DNA of 64,000 nucleotides. Source: Luteococcus peritonei (GTDB taxonomy: Bacteria > Actinomycetota > Actinomycetes > Propionibacteriales > Propionibacteriaceae). Under the pieces are notes generated by a model. That model was not told the DNA's origin and ran no database searches. It worked only from the letters and a program-made list of their open reading frames with translations. Shown piece after piece: positions 41,927 to 51,064 of this stretch. Position numbers and translations under genes: made by a program. Every line of letters starts with the position of its first letter. Position 1 is the stretch's first letter. The DNA lies in the NCBI RefSeq assembly GCF_039526385.1, contig NZ_BAAAIX010000028.1, positions 124,001-188,000 of the forward strand, written 5' to 3'.

Positions 41927-44131
41927 TCAGCCGATGACCAGCGACGTGGGCCATCCCGCCCCGATCTGGCGCCGCATCCCCCAGCGGTTGCCCAGGTTCG
42001 GGTAGAGCCACAGCCGGCCGTCGGAGGCGAGCGCGACCAGGTCGGGGCGCCCGTCGCCGGACATGTCGCCCACGCGGACCAGGGACGCCATCGACGACCA
42101 CCCCTGGCCCACCTGCGGGCCAGAGCGCAGGGTTCCGTCCGCGGCGCTGGTGAACAGCTGCATCCGTCCGTCGGCCCGGACGCCGACCAGGTCGTCACGT
42201 CCGTCCGCATTCCAGTCGCCGACGGCCGCGAGCTTGCGGATGCCGCCGAACCCGACCCCGATCCGGGTCCTGGCGGACAGGCCGCTGGCCGTGACCGTGT
42301 AGCGACAGAGGCTGCCCGTGCTGTTCTCCCGGGCGACGAGGTACTGCGTCCCGCCACCGGTGAGGTGGCCGGCAGTCGTCACCAGGGACATGGTGGTCCA
42401 TCCGTTGCCGACCTGCTTGCGCCCCCCGAGGGCTGAGGGGCCGGGCACCAGGTGCTGCCACATCCGCCCGCCGGAGTCGACCATCAACAGGTCGGACTGC
42501 CGATCCCTGTTGAGGTCGTGCACCCGGCCGATCCAGGTGACCTGGCCCCAGCTGCCGGGCAGCCGGGTGGTCGTGGTGAGGGTGGTCGTCGTGCCCGGGT
42601 AGAAGCGCAGCACTCCCGCCGTGGCCGAGTACAGGTCACCGCGTCCGTCCGCCGTCGAGTCGCCGAAGCGCTCCGCCGCGTTCGTGCGCACCGTCTGGCT
42701 GATCGTTCCGCTGAAGGTCTGGTCGGCCGAGTTGAACCGCGCGCTCCGCGCACCCGTGCCGGTCCACGTGATGATGCCAGGACCCCGGCTGGCACCGCTC
42801 ACCGTGAGGGCGGCGCCACGCCGGTCGAGCAGGGTCAGGGGCCACCAGCCGCTGGTGCTGAGGGGCAGCGGGATGACCTGGCCCTGCGCCTCGATGGCTT
42901 CTGCCGTCACCCGGGACAGCGGGCTCAGGTCGGAGATGCGGTTCTCTCGCAGGAAGAGCCAGCGCAGGTTGACCAGACCGCCGAGCGGCCGGACGCTGTC
43001 CACCGCATTGCGGTTCAGGTTGAGGCTGCGGAGCTGCGACAGGGCGGCCAACGGGCCCACGTCCTGCACCTGGTTGGACTCGAGGCTGAGCTCGCGCAGG
43101 TTGGTGAGGCCGCGCAGCGCAGCCAGGTTGCTGACCCGGTTGCCGGTCAGGTCGAGGGTGTCGAGCTGACCCGAACCCGCCAGCGGAGTGAGTGCCGAGA
43201 CCGTGTTGCCCCACAGGTGCAGCTCGCCGAGCCTCCGCAGGGTCGCCAGGGGGCCGATGCTGCTGATCTGGTTCAGCGAGGCCTCAAGGGTGACCAGTGA
43301 GGAGGCCCCGTCGACGCCCTCCAGGGTGGTGAGGCGGTTGTCATCGACGGCGAGGTCCACCAGTGCACGCGCCGGAAGCCCGGACAGACTGGTCAGGGCA
43401 TTGCTGGAGGCCCTCAGCTCGGTCAGGCCGGTCAGCCCCGCCAGGGGTTGGAGCGAGGTCACCTGGTTCGAGGGGATCCACAGCCGCCGCAGTCCGGTGA
43501 TTCCTCGTAGCGGCTCAAGGCTGGCCACCTGGTTGCGGGAGAGGTCCAGGGAGGTCAGGTTCCGAGCCTGTTCGAGGCCTGCCAGGGATCGGATAGAGCG
43601 GTCCTGGCAGTTGAGCGAGGTGAGCTGCTGGAGGTCGGCGCCGGTCACGGCGCTGCCCTGGGGGAGCCCGAGGGCATCGGTCAGGCAGAGCCTGAGGTTC
43701 GCATCGAGCGAGCTGATGGCGGTGGCCTTCACCCGGGACGGGGCCCCGCTGGTGGGTGACTGGTGCTTGCTGTTGATCCCGCTCGGTTCGAAGAAGCGGA
43801 AGGCCAGGGCAGGGCTGCCGACCGAACGGCCCGCCGAGGTCTGCACCGTCACGCCGACGATCCCGGCGGGATGCGAGGGGACGCGCACCAGGAGCTCCTG
43901 GCCGGAGCGCAGGCGCACCGAGGGCGAGGTCACCGAGCCGAAGCGGACGGTGCTGTCCGCCGTGAAGCCCGACCCCTGGAGGCTCACCCAGACCTCGGAG
44001 GAGCGTGCGGCGCTGCGGACCGAGAGGGAGTCGATCCTCGGGGTGGTCTGCGCCCGGGCCGGGGCTGTGGCGGGAACCGCCAGGGGGAGGGCCACCAGAC
44101 AGGCCAGCAGCGGGAGGGTTCTGGGCCTCAT
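41927..44131 (-). CDS. Secreted IPT/TIG + internalin-like LRR + FG-GAP repeat protein
   Basis: 734 residues. Signal peptide 1-27 (ACLVALPLAVPATAPARA), a TIG/IPT-like beta domain at 32-115, an internalin-type cap around 140-190, then about ten 22-residue leucine-rich repeats at 191-405 (units such as LTSLDLSRNQVASLEPLRGI). The rest is a propeller of FG-GAP/VCBS repeats with calcium loops DSTADGRGD (491 on), DWNADGRDD and DMSGDGRPD. No sortase motif or membrane anchor is seen, so it is released or held by binding. The ATG overlaps the stop of the C5-epimerase-like gene (ATGA). The ligand is unknown; adhesion or sugar binding is inference. Confidence 0.85.
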   Translation of the reverse strand: MRPRTLPLLACLVALPLAVPATAPARAQTTPRIDSLSVRSAARSSEVWVSLQGSGFTADSTVRFGSVTSPSVRLRSGQELLVRVPSHPAGIVGVTVQTSAGRSVGSPALAFRFFEPSGINSKHQSPTSGAPSRVKATAISSLDANLRLCLTDALGLPQGSAVTGADLQQLTSLNCQDRSIRSLAGLEQARNLTSLDLSRNQVASLEPLRGITGLRRLWIPSNQVTSLQPLAGLTGLTELRASSNALTSLSGLPARALVDLAVDDNRLTTLEGVDGASSLVTLEASLNQISSIGPLATLRRLGELHLWGNTVSALTPLAGSGQLDTLDLTGNRVSNLAALRGLTNLRELSLESNQVQDVGPLAALSQLRSLNLNRNAVDSVRPLGGLVNLRWLFLRENRISDLSPLSRVTAEAIEAQGQVIPLPLSTSGWWPLTLLDRRGAALTVSGASRGPGIITWTGTGARSARFNSADQTFSGTISQTVRTNAAERFGDSTADGRGDLYSATAGVLRFYPGTTTTLTTTTRLPGSWGQVTWIGRVHDLNRDRQSDLLMVDSGGRMWQHLVPGPSALGGRKQVGNGWTTMSLVTTAGHLTGGGTQYLVARENSTGSLCRYTVTASGLSARTRIGVGFGGIRKLAAVGDWNADGRDDLVGVRADGRMQLFTSAADGTLRSGPQVGQGWSSMASLVRVGDMSGDGRPDLVALASDGRLWLYPNLGNRWGMRRQIGAGWPTSLVIG

Positions 44132-45546
44132 CGGTAGTGCACTCCTTGGTTCTCGGGGATCCACAGGCCGGCAAATCCGCCGTCCTCGATCAGGATGTGG
44201 TGCTGGCCGGCGATCAGCGCGCGGCTGCGTGAATGGGCCATCGACGACCGCGACAGGGTCTGGGTGCGGGCGAGCACACGCCGGCCACCGGTGTCCATCC
44301 GGAAACCCTGGATCTGGCGCCCTGCATCGAAGACCACGGCGCGGGAGCGGGTGAAGTCGACGCGGTCCGTGGCCGTACCGAGCCGGAAGGCACGGCCGGC
44401 GGTCTCGCGAACAAACCATCCGGTGTAGGGCCCGTTGTTCATGTGGCTCCAGACGCCCGGGAAGCCCAGCCAACGGGCCCTGGTGCTGGAACGGAGCACG
44501 GTTCCTGCGGGAGGGGTCCACAGGCGGGGGGTGCCGGGGGCGGTGGCGCCGAGCTTCATCACCTGCACCGGGGTGGGGTTGACCTGCAGGCTCGCCGCAC
44601 CTCCCGTGATCGGCCAGTCGTTGACCATCTGGTCGACGACCTTGGCGATGCGCTCGGCGCCCGTGTGGTTGTAGAGCTGGGTGTACACGGAGGCATTCAC
44701 GTTGTGGTAGCTGGTGACCTGGGAGCGGGAGAAGGCGTGGTAGTTCGACGCCGAGCCCGGGACCCGGCAGTAGTTCCGGTAGAAGTCAAGCGTGGCCGCG
44801 GCGCCCTGGACGAGGTCCTTGGTGCGGGCGTCGCCGGACAGCTGAGTGAAGTAGGCGAGTTCGGAGAGGGCGTAGAAGTGGCCGTTGAAGACGCCCGAGG
44901 GCACACCGCCCGGCTCCGGGTACTCCTCGAGCCACAGGCAGTTGTTCACGTCGGTCCCCGCGATCCATGGCTCCGCCGGCCGTGACCGCACCGGTGGCAT
45001 CCAGAACGCCTGCAGCACCTCCTGCATGTACTGCTGCCACTTCCGCTGGCCGGTGAACTCCCACATCCAGTAGCAGATGCGCGGGAACTTGGCCTGCCCG
45101 AAGGCCGAGTACCAGGGGTCGGCGAGCACTCCGTGGCGCGAGTGCCAGTCGAACTCGTAGGCGAGAAAGCGCGCTCCCTGGCGACGTGCGGAACGCTTCA
45201 TCAGCGCCTCGGTGACCTGGCCGACATAGGCCAGGTGGCCCCGGTCCTTGTCCAGCTGGTAGGACTCCAGGTGGGAGTTCAGGAAATTGCCCAGTTGCGT
45301 TGGATGGATGACCTTGCGCCCGTCCTTCAGGGGCAGGAGGGGAATCCCGTCGGGCCCGCTGGTGCCCATCAGGCCGCGGTAGCTCGGTGGAATGACCGCC
45401 CAGGCCGGGCGGGGCGGGCTGACCACCGTCTCGCTCATCATGCGCCAGCGCGTCGAGGCGTCTGCCGTCGGTGCCAGACCGGCCCCCAGCAGACCGAGAC
45501 TGGAGGCGGTCAGCAGGGAACGGCGGGACAGGACGTTCTCGTTCAT
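44128..45546 (-). CDS. Secreted D-glucuronyl C5-epimerase-like protein
   Basis: 472 residues. A twin-arginine start (LSRRSLLTASSLGLLGAG) suggests Tat export, mature from about residue 30. The body is an (alpha/alpha) barrel with LGNFLNSHLESYQLDKDRG, AYEFDWHSRHGVLADPWYSAFGQ, CLWLEEYPEPGG and GVFNGHFYALSELAYF, matching the C-terminal domain of glucuronyl C5-epimerases (GLCE_C). In animals and a few bacteria these convert glucuronate to iduronate in a polymer. A polysaccharide lyase-like role is an alternative. The LRR/FG-GAP gene follows with a 4-base overlap. The 201-base upstream gap to tRNA-Val holds the promoter. Confidence 0.72.
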   Translation of the reverse strand: MNENVLSRRSLLTASSLGLLGAGLAPTADASTRWRMMSETVVSPPRPAWAVIPPSYRGLMGTSGPDGIPLLPLKDGRKVIHPTQLGNFLNSHLESYQLDKDRGHLAYVGQVTEALMKRSARRQGARFLAYEFDWHSRHGVLADPWYSAFGQAKFPRICYWMWEFTGQRKWQQYMQEVLQAFWMPPVRSRPAEPWIAGTDVNNCLWLEEYPEPGGVPSGVFNGHFYALSELAYFTQLSGDARTKDLVQGAAATLDFYRNYCRVPGSASNYHAFSRSQVTSYHNVNASVYTQLYNHTGAERIAKVVDQMVNDWPITGGAASLQVNPTPVQVMKLGATAPGTPRLWTPPAGTVLRSSTRARWLGFPGVWSHMNNGPYTGWFVRETAGRAFRLGTATDRVDFTRSRAVVFDAGRQIQGFRMDTGGRRVLARTQTLSRSSMAHSRSRALIAGQHHILIEDGGFAGLWIPENQGVHYR

Positions 45547-45747
45547 GTCGAGATCCTCACGTGAGGGGGCTGGCTTCGCAAGCCGGTGGCCACCGAAGCA
45601 TCCCACCCGCAGGGCGATCCGCGACACGGCGGGTCTCCCCGCTCGGAGATCTTCCGAGTAGCCTCAGGTGCTGAGAGGCATGCGCAGACGCACGTCGGGT
45701 CCTGCTGTGCATTGGGCTCGCGAGCTGCGAGAATGGCTGGGCCCCAC

Positions 45748-45824
45748 GGGCGCATAGCTCAGTTGGTTAGAGCACCTGCCTTACAAGCAGGGAGTCGGGG
45801 GTTCGAGTCCCTCTGCGCCCACCA
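45748..45824 (+). tRNA. tRNA-Val (anticodon TAC)
   Basis: Complete cloverleaf: acceptor GGGCGCA/TGCGCCC, D-arm with AGTTGGTTA loop, anticodon arm CTGC-CTTACAA-GCAG giving TAC, T-loop TTCGAGT, and an encoded CCA at 45822-45824. Confidence 0.96.
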
Positions 45825-45835
45825 CCTCGCCCGGC

Positions 45836-46010
45836 TCAGCTGCGGCCGGCCAGCTCCCAGCTGTGCAGCCGCGAGGAGAGCACGGACGGCAGCCGCAGCA
45901 GGGGAGCGTGCCCCACCGCCTCGATCGCCCGCTCCACCAGCAGGGCCGCGCCCACGACGCCCATGGCCAGCAGCGCCGGGTAGGCCAGGGCGAACCAGCC
46001 TCGGGGGTCG
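45836..46010 (-). pseudogene. Remnant: C-terminal end of a lost membrane protein gene
   Basis: On the minus strand a frame ending in TGA at 45836-45838 reads GWFALAYPALLAMGVVGAAL, then LVERAIEAVGHAPLLRL and ends HSWELAGRS. Nearly every third codon base is G or C, the genome's coding signature, and the first part is a membrane helix. Upstream the frame runs into the YqeY terminator with no start codon or ribosome binding site. The simplest reading is that the 5' part of a membrane protein gene was deleted. An unrecognised 42-codon gene from the internal ATG is an alternative. No family is recognised. Confidence 0.55.
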
Positions 46011-46018
46011 TGGCATGA

Positions 46019-46052
46019 CGACGGCCCCCGGCCGGGAAGCCGGGGGCCGTCG
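46019..46052 (-). terminator. Terminator hairpin after yqeY
   Basis: Perfect 14-bp stem (arm CGACGGCCCCCGGC) with a 6-base loop, 13 bases past the YqeY stop. It abuts the gene remnant. Confidence 0.7.
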
Positions 46053-46065
46053 GGCCAGCTGCAGC

Positions 46066-46533
46066 TCAGGCGAGTGCGGAGCGCACCATGCCGGAGATGG
46101 TGCGACCGTCGGAGCGGCCCTCGGCGCGAGCGGTGACCGCCTTGATGATGGCGCCCATCTGCTTCATGGTCGGCTTCTCGCCGCTGGCCGCCGCGGCGGC
46201 CGCCACCTCCTCGTCGACCAGTAGCTGCACCTCGGCCTCGGTGAGCGGGGCGGGCAGGTAGCGGGCCAGGAAGTCGGCCTCGGAGCTCTCCTTGGCGGCC
46301 AGCTCCGGGCGGCCACCGGCGGCATAGGCCTCGGCGGAGTCCTTGCGCTTGTTGACCTCCTTGGTCACCACGCCGATCTCCTCGGCATCGCTCAGCTCAC
46401 GGGCGGCGTCGCCGGCCACCTCCTCGGTGTGCAGGGCGGCCAGCGCCATGCGCAGGTTGCTCTTCGCGGCGTCGTCCTTGGCCTTCATGGCCACCACCAG
46501 GTCGGCCTTCAGCTGGTCCTTGAGTGCTCCCAT
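46066..46533 (-). CDS. GatB/YqeY domain protein
   Basis: 155 residues, entirely helical. It is the YqeY family, which resembles the C-terminal domain of GatB of the glutamyl-tRNA(Gln) amidotransferase. The conserved LPAPLTEAEVQLLVDE and KPTMKQMGAIIKAV segments are clear. Its function is not settled; a tRNA-linked role is assumed from the GatB likeness. GAAAGGAATGATCC precedes the ATG at 46533. Divergent from prfB. Confidence 0.88.
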   Translation of the reverse strand: MGALKDQLKADLVVAMKAKDDAAKSNLRMALAALHTEEVAGDAARELSDAEEIGVVTKEVNKRKDSAEAYAAGGRPELAAKESSEADFLARYLPAPLTEAEVQLLVDEEVAAAAAASGEKPTMKQMGAIIKAVTARAEGRSDGRTISGMVRSALA

Positions 46534-46632
46534 GGATCATTCCTTTCGTCGCCACGATCCTCCCACGCCCCTCGACCGACTGTCGCCGCTGGCGGCGGCC
46601 GGCCGTCGCTGGGCGCAGGGGCGTGGTGCTTG

Positions 46633-46638
46633 TAGACT
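46633..46638 (+). promoter_or_regulatory. -10 box of leaderless promoter for prfB
   Basis: TAGACT, eight bases, then GTG at 46647, without a Shine-Dalgarno. Confidence 0.45.
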
Positions 46639-46646
46639 CACTCGAC

Positions 46647-47753
46647 GTGGCTCTCGCAGACTATTCCGACACCCTCACCACGCTCGAGACTTCCCTGAAG
46701 TCCATCGAGGCCGTGATCGACCCCGACGCCAAGAAGGCCGAGATCGCAGACCTCGAGCAGCAGGTGGCCGCCCCGGACCTGTGGGACGACCAGGCCAATG
46801 CCCAGCGGGTCACCTCCCGGTTGTCCGCGCTGCAGGCCGACGTCGAGCGCATCGAGGGCCTGCGCACCCGCCTCGACGACGTCCAGCTGATGATGGAGAT
46901 GGCCGAGGAGGAGGACGACGCCGACGCCGCCGCCGAGGTGGACACCGAGATCTCCAAGCTCAAGAAGGAGATCGAGGCGCTCGAGGTGCGCACCCTGCTG
47001 AACGGCGAGTACGACGAGCGCGAGGCCATGGTGACCATCCGGTCCGAGGCCGGTGGCGTCGACGCCGCCGACTTCGCCGAGATGCTGCTGCGCATGTACA
47101 CGCGCTGGGCCGAGCGCCACAAGTACCCGGTCGAGGTCTTCGACGTCTCCTATGCCGAAGAGGCAGGCATCAAGTCGGCCACCTTCCAGGTCAAGATCCC
47201 CTTCGCCTACGGCACCCTCTCGGTGGAGCAGGGAACCCATCGCCTGGTGCGCATCTCGCCCTTCGACAACCAGGGCCGTCGCCAGACCTCCTTCGCCGGC
47301 GTGGAGGTGCTCCCGGTCACCGAGGAGGCCGACCACATAGACATCCCGGAGGCCGACCTGCGCGTCGACGTCTTCCGCTCCTCGGGCCCCGGGGGCCAGT
47401 CGGTGAACACCACCGACTCCGCCGTCCGCCTGACCCACATCCCCACCGGCATCGTGGTGAGCTGCCAGAACGAGAAGTCCCAGCTGCAGAACAAGGCGGC
47501 CGCCATGCGGGTGCTGCAGTCCCGCCTGCTGGAGAAGGCCCGCCTGGACAAGGAGGCCGAGATGAACGCGCTGAAGGGCGACGGCGGCAACTCCTGGGGC
47601 TCGCAGATGCGCTCCTACGTGCTGCACCCGTACCAGATGGTCAAGGACCTGCGGACCAACTTCGAGGTGGGCAACACCGACGGCGTCTTCGACGGTGACA
47701 TCGACGGATTCATCGACGCCGGCATCCGCTGGCGGATGCAGGACGAGGGCTGA
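46647..47753 (+). CDS. prfB: Peptide chain release factor 2
   Basis: 368 residues. The tripeptide anticodon SPF (in VRISPFDNQG) defines RF2, which reads UGA and UAA, and the catalytic GGQ is in SSGPGGQSVNTTDS. The reading frame is continuous from the GTG at 46647, with no in-frame TGA and no programmed +1 frameshift site of the E. coli kind, so autoregulation by frameshifting is absent. The start is leaderless. It precedes ftsE after a strong terminator, a neighbourhood common in actinobacteria. Confidence 0.95.
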   Translation: MALADYSDTLTTLETSLKSIEAVIDPDAKKAEIADLEQQVAAPDLWDDQANAQRVTSRLSALQADVERIEGLRTRLDDVQLMMEMAEEEDDADAAAEVDTEISKLKKEIEALEVRTLLNGEYDEREAMVTIRSEAGGVDAADFAEMLLRMYTRWAERHKYPVEVFDVSYAEEAGIKSATFQVKIPFAYGTLSVEQGTHRLVRISPFDNQGRRQTSFAGVEVLPVTEEADHIDIPEADLRVDVFRSSGPGGQSVNTTDSAVRLTHIPTGIVVSCQNEKSQLQNKAAAMRVLQSRLLEKARLDKEAEMNALKGDGGNSWGSQMRSYVLHPYQMVKDLRTNFEVGNTDGVFDGDIDGFIDAGIRWRMQDEG

Positions 47754-47774
47754 TCCTCCCTCCGAGTGGACCCG

Positions 47775-47807
47775 CGCGGGGCCAGCTGAATTTCAGCTGG
47801 CCCCGCG
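47775..47807 (+). terminator. Terminator hairpin after prfB
   Basis: Fully self-complementary arms (left arm starts CGCGGGGCCAGCTGAA) leave only a small loop, 22 bases after the prfB stop. Confidence 0.75.
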
Positions 47808-47903
47808 AGTGTCTGCGCAGCGTCATAGCGGCAGGACCCTAGACTCCTTCACGGCCGTCCTGAGAAGTCTCAGGTCTTCCCCAACCACGGCCGAGGAACC
47901 GAC

Positions 47904-48587
47904 GTGATCACCTTCGACCATGTGACCAAGATCTACCCGGGCCAGGACAAGGCCGCCCTGAAGAACGTCGACGTGCAGATCGACAAGGGCGAGTTCGTCT
48001 TCCTGGTGGGGCAGTCCGGATCGGGTAAGTCCACCTTCACGCGGCTGGTGCTGCGCGAGTACCGACCCACCCAGGGCGCCATCCACGTGGCCGGCAAGGA
48101 CCTGAACCGGCTCCGCACCTGGAAGGTCCCGGCCCTGCGCCGCCAGATCGGTGCGGTCTTCCAGGACTTCCGCCTGCTGCCCGGCAAGACGGTGCACGAG
48201 AACGTCGCCTTCGCGCTGCAGGTCATCGGGCGCCCCACCCGAGAGATCAACCAGGTGGTCCCCGAGACCCTGGAGATGGTGGGTCTGGGCGGCAAGGGCA
48301 AGCGCCTGCCCGAGGAGCTGTCCGGCGGCGAGCAGCAGCGCGTCGCCATCGCCCGGGCCTTCGTGAACCGGCCCCAGATCCTGCTGGCCGACGAGCCCAC
48401 CGGCAACCTCGACCCCGCCACGAGCGTCGGGATCATGAAGCTGCTGGACCGGATCAACAAGACCGGCACCACGGTGATCATGGCCACCCACGACTCGACC
48501 ATCGTCGACCAGATGCGCCGCCGCGTCATCGAGCTCGACGCCGGTGAGGTCATCCGCGACCAGACCAAGGGCGTCTACGGCAGCTGA
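47904..48587 (+). CDS. ftsE: FtsE, cell-division ABC ATPase
   Basis: 227 residues. Walker A GQSGSGKST near residues 37-45, Q-loop VFQDFRLL, signature LSGGEQQRVAIARAF, Walker B ILLADEPTGNLD and an H-loop in MATHDS. It powers FtsX at the septum so that the attached periplasmic murein hydrolase is activated. The GTG at 47904 follows CCGAGGAACC. FtsX follows 43 bases later and the M23 hydrolase after that. Confidence 0.95.
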   Translation: MITFDHVTKIYPGQDKAALKNVDVQIDKGEFVFLVGQSGSGKSTFTRLVLREYRPTQGAIHVAGKDLNRLRTWKVPALRRQIGAVFQDFRLLPGKTVHENVAFALQVIGRPTREINQVVPETLEMVGLGGKGKRLPEELSGGEQQRVAIARAFVNRPQILLADEPTGNLDPATSVGIMKLLDRINKTGTTVIMATHDSTIVDQMRRRVIELDAGEVIRDQTKGVYGS

Positions 48588-48630
48588 GCCCCGCTCGCAG
48601 CCCGGACCACCCCAGCAAAGGATTTCCCAA

Positions 48631-49533
48631 ATGCGTCACACACTCCGCGAGGCCGGCTCCGGCCTTCGTCGCAACCTGTCGATGACCCTGGCCGTGATCG
48701 TCACCATGTGGGTGAGCCTCACCCTGTTCGGTGCCGGTCTGATGACCATGCAGCAGGTCGACCTGATCAAGGGCAAGTGGTACGACAAGATCGAGATCAG
48801 CGTCTTCATGTGCGTCAAGGACTCGCAGGGCGGCATGTGCGAGGCCGGCAAGGACACCACCGAGGCGCAGCGCGAGCTGGTCAAGCAGCGCCTGGAGGCC
48901 AACCCCGAGGTGCAGCAGGTCTACTACGAGTCCAAGCAGATGGCCTACGACGACTTCCGCGAGACCTTCAAGGACTCGCCGATCCTGGAGTCGCTCACCG
49001 TGGAGCAGATGCAGGACTCCTTCCGGGTGAAGCTGCGCGATCCCAACCAGTACGCCTCCGTGGTGGACGAGGCCAAGGTGCTGCCGGGCGTGCAGAACGT
49101 CCAGGACCTGCACCAGGTGCTCGACCCGCTGTTCAGCTGGCTCAATGCATTGAAGTGGGCGACGATCGGGATGAGCGCCCTGCTGCTGCTGGCCGCGGCC
49201 CTGCAGATCGCCAACACCATCCGGATGGCGGCCTTCGCCCGACGCCGCGAGCTGGGCATCATGCGTCTGGTGGGCGCCTCGAACAGCTACATCATGCTGC
49301 CCTTCCTGCTGGAGAGCCTGGTGGCCGGCGTCGTCGGTGCCGGCCTGGCCGCGGCGAGCCTGGCCGCGGGGTACTACCTGATCATCGTGAAGAATGCTCA
49401 AGTCTCGATTCAGGCTTTACGTTGGATCACGTGGCAGCACGCGGCCATCGCCATGGCCTGGGTTGCTCTGGTCGGAATCGTGCTGTCTATAGTGCCCACG
49501 CTGATTGCGACCAAGAAGTACCTGAGAATCTGA
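48631..49533 (+). CDS. ftsX: FtsX, cell-division ABC permease
   Basis: 300 residues with four membrane segments, near residues 18-40 and three after 175. The large extracellular loop (about 45-165) carries two cysteines (FMCVKDSQGGMC) that may form a disulfide. AAAGGATTTCC precedes the ATG at 48631. It transmits FtsE ATP cycles to an external coiled-coil hydrolase; the M23 protein encoded 46 bases downstream has exactly that plan and is the likely partner. Confidence 0.93.
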   Translation: MRHTLREAGSGLRRNLSMTLAVIVTMWVSLTLFGAGLMTMQQVDLIKGKWYDKIEISVFMCVKDSQGGMCEAGKDTTEAQRELVKQRLEANPEVQQVYYESKQMAYDDFRETFKDSPILESLTVEQMQDSFRVKLRDPNQYASVVDEAKVLPGVQNVQDLHQVLDPLFSWLNALKWATIGMSALLLLAAALQIANTIRMAAFARRRELGIMRLVGASNSYIMLPFLLESLVAGVVGAGLAAASLAAGYYLIIVKNAQVSIQALRWITWQHAAIAMAWVALVGIVLSIVPTLIATKKYLRI

Positions 49534-49579
49534 GGCCCCCGGCTCAGGTCGTCGGGTACCAGATTTGAGGTAGAAGAGC

Positions 49580-51064
49580 GTGTCGACTTCCCCCCGTCTC
49601 GTACGGAACGGCCTGACCGGCCTGGCCTGTGTGGCCCTCGGTCTGTCGATCCTTCCCACGGCCCATGCGGATGACCTCACCGACGAGCGTGACCGCATCA
49701 AGTCCGAGCAGGCGGCGGCAGCCTCCAACGTCGAGAACTTCTCGGCCGAGCTGAACCAGGCCGCCGAGAACCTGCAGCGTTCGGAGGCCCAGCTCTCCCA
49801 GGCCCGCGAGGCGCTGGCCCAGGCGCAGACCGCCCGGAGCCAGGCCCAGGCCGAGGACGCCCGGCTCGCCGCCTCCCTGCGTGAGGCGCGCGCCAAGCTG
49901 GCCGCGGCCCGCAAGGCCGTGGCGGACAACCAGAAGGCCGTGGACGCCGAGGCCCGCCTGATCGGCGCCAGCGTGCGCGAGACGCACCAGCAGAACACCG
50001 AGCTGATGGGCATCGCCGCCTTCGTCAGCGAGGTGAACACCGGTGACGTGAACCAGAAGATGCAGTGGTCGCACACCATCTTCAACGCGACCCAGGCGCA
50101 GATGGACCGGCTGCAGGCCCTCCAGCTCAAGCTGGAGGCGGCCAAGCAGGCCCGCACCCGCGCCGAGGCCGAGGTCTCCGCCCAGCGCGACGAGGCGGCC
50201 GCCCAGCTGCAGCGCACCCGCAGCGCCGAGGCGCAGGCCGACCAGGCCGCGGTCTCGGTCCAGCAGCTGGTGGGCGCCAATGCCCAGGCCCGCGATGCGG
50301 TGGCCGGCAAGCTGGCCGACGAGAAGAAGCGACAGGCCGGGCTCGACGGCGAGGCGCGAGCGGTCCAGCAGCGCATCGAGGCCCGCATCGCCGCCCAGAA
50401 GGCTGCCGCCGCCAAGGCAGCCGCCGAGGCGCGCGCGAAGGCCCAGGCGGAGGCCCGTGCCCAGGCCGCTGCGGCGGCCCGTGCCCGCGCCGAGGCGGAC
50501 CGGCTGGCCCGCGAGGCCCGGATCGCCGAGCAGCGGCGCCAGGCCGATGCCGCGGCCAAGAGCGCCCGGGCTCGCCGGGCCCAGGCAGCGGCCCAGCAGG
50601 CCGTCAGCCAGGCGAGGTCCAGCGAGAGCCGGCAGCGCAGCGTCCAGGCGCCGAGCCCGAGCTACAGCGGGGGTGGCTTCGCGGCCCCCGTCAACGGCCC
50701 GCTCACCTCGCCCTTCGGCCAGCGCTTCCACCCGGTGCTGCACTACTGGAAGCTGCACGACGGCATGGACTACGGCGCTGCCTGCGGCGCCCCGATCCGC
50801 GCCGCTCGCTCCGGCGTCGTCTCCGAGGCCTACTACAACGGCGGCTACGGCAACCGGCTGATGATCGACCACGGCATGGTCAACGGCAGCTATGTCACCA
50901 CCGGCTACAACCACGCCACCCACTACGTGGTCTCGGTGGGCCAGCGGGTCCAGCAGGGCCAGGTCATCGGCTACGTCGGCAGCACCGGCTACTCCACCGG
51001 CTGCCACCTGCACCTGATGGTCTGGAAGAACGGTCAGCTGATGAACCCCAGCAGCTACTTCTGA
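49580..51064 (+). CDS. Secreted M23 murein hydrolase with long coiled coil (FtsEX-linked)
   Basis: 494 residues. Signal peptide about 1-30 (ending PTAHA), an Ala/Glu/Arg-rich coiled coil over about residues 30-350, then an M23 (LytM) domain with the zinc residues in HPVLHYWKLHDGMDYG and CHLHLMVW; both the H...D and the HxH sites are intact, so it should be an active endopeptidase. Its position after ftsEX and its coiled coil match EnvC/RipC/PcsB-type partners that split daughter cells. It starts with GTG after GAGGTAGAAG. Confidence 0.9.
   Translation: MSTSPRLVRNGLTGLACVALGLSILPTAHADDLTDERDRIKSEQAAAASNVENFSAELNQAAENLQRSEAQLSQAREALAQAQTARSQAQAEDARLAASLREARAKLAAARKAVADNQKAVDAEARLIGASVRETHQQNTELMGIAAFVSEVNTGDVNQKMQWSHTIFNATQAQMDRLQALQLKLEAAKQARTRAEAEVSAQRDEAAAQLQRTRSAEAQADQAAVSVQQLVGANAQARDAVAGKLADEKKRQAGLDGEARAVQQRIEARIAAQKAAAAKAAAEARAKAQAEARAQAAAAARARAEADRLAREARIAEQRRQADAAAKSARARRAQAAAQQAVSQARSSESRQRSVQAPSPSYSGGGFAAPVNGPLTSPFGQRFHPVLHYWKLHDGMDYGAACGAPIRAARSGVVSEAYYNGGYGNRLMIDHGMVNGSYVTTGYNHATHYVVSVGQRVQQGQVIGYVGSTGYSTGCHLHLMVWKNGQLMNPSSYF

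Noticed and set aside
45759..46016. 85-codon minus-strand ORF overlapping tRNA-Val
   Set aside because: It runs through the tRNA and is Arg/Gly/Pro-rich; the neighbouring frame (45836-46010) has the coding bias instead.
46647..47753. Programmed frameshift in prfB
   Set aside because: The frame is continuous from the GTG and contains no in-frame TGA near codon 26.
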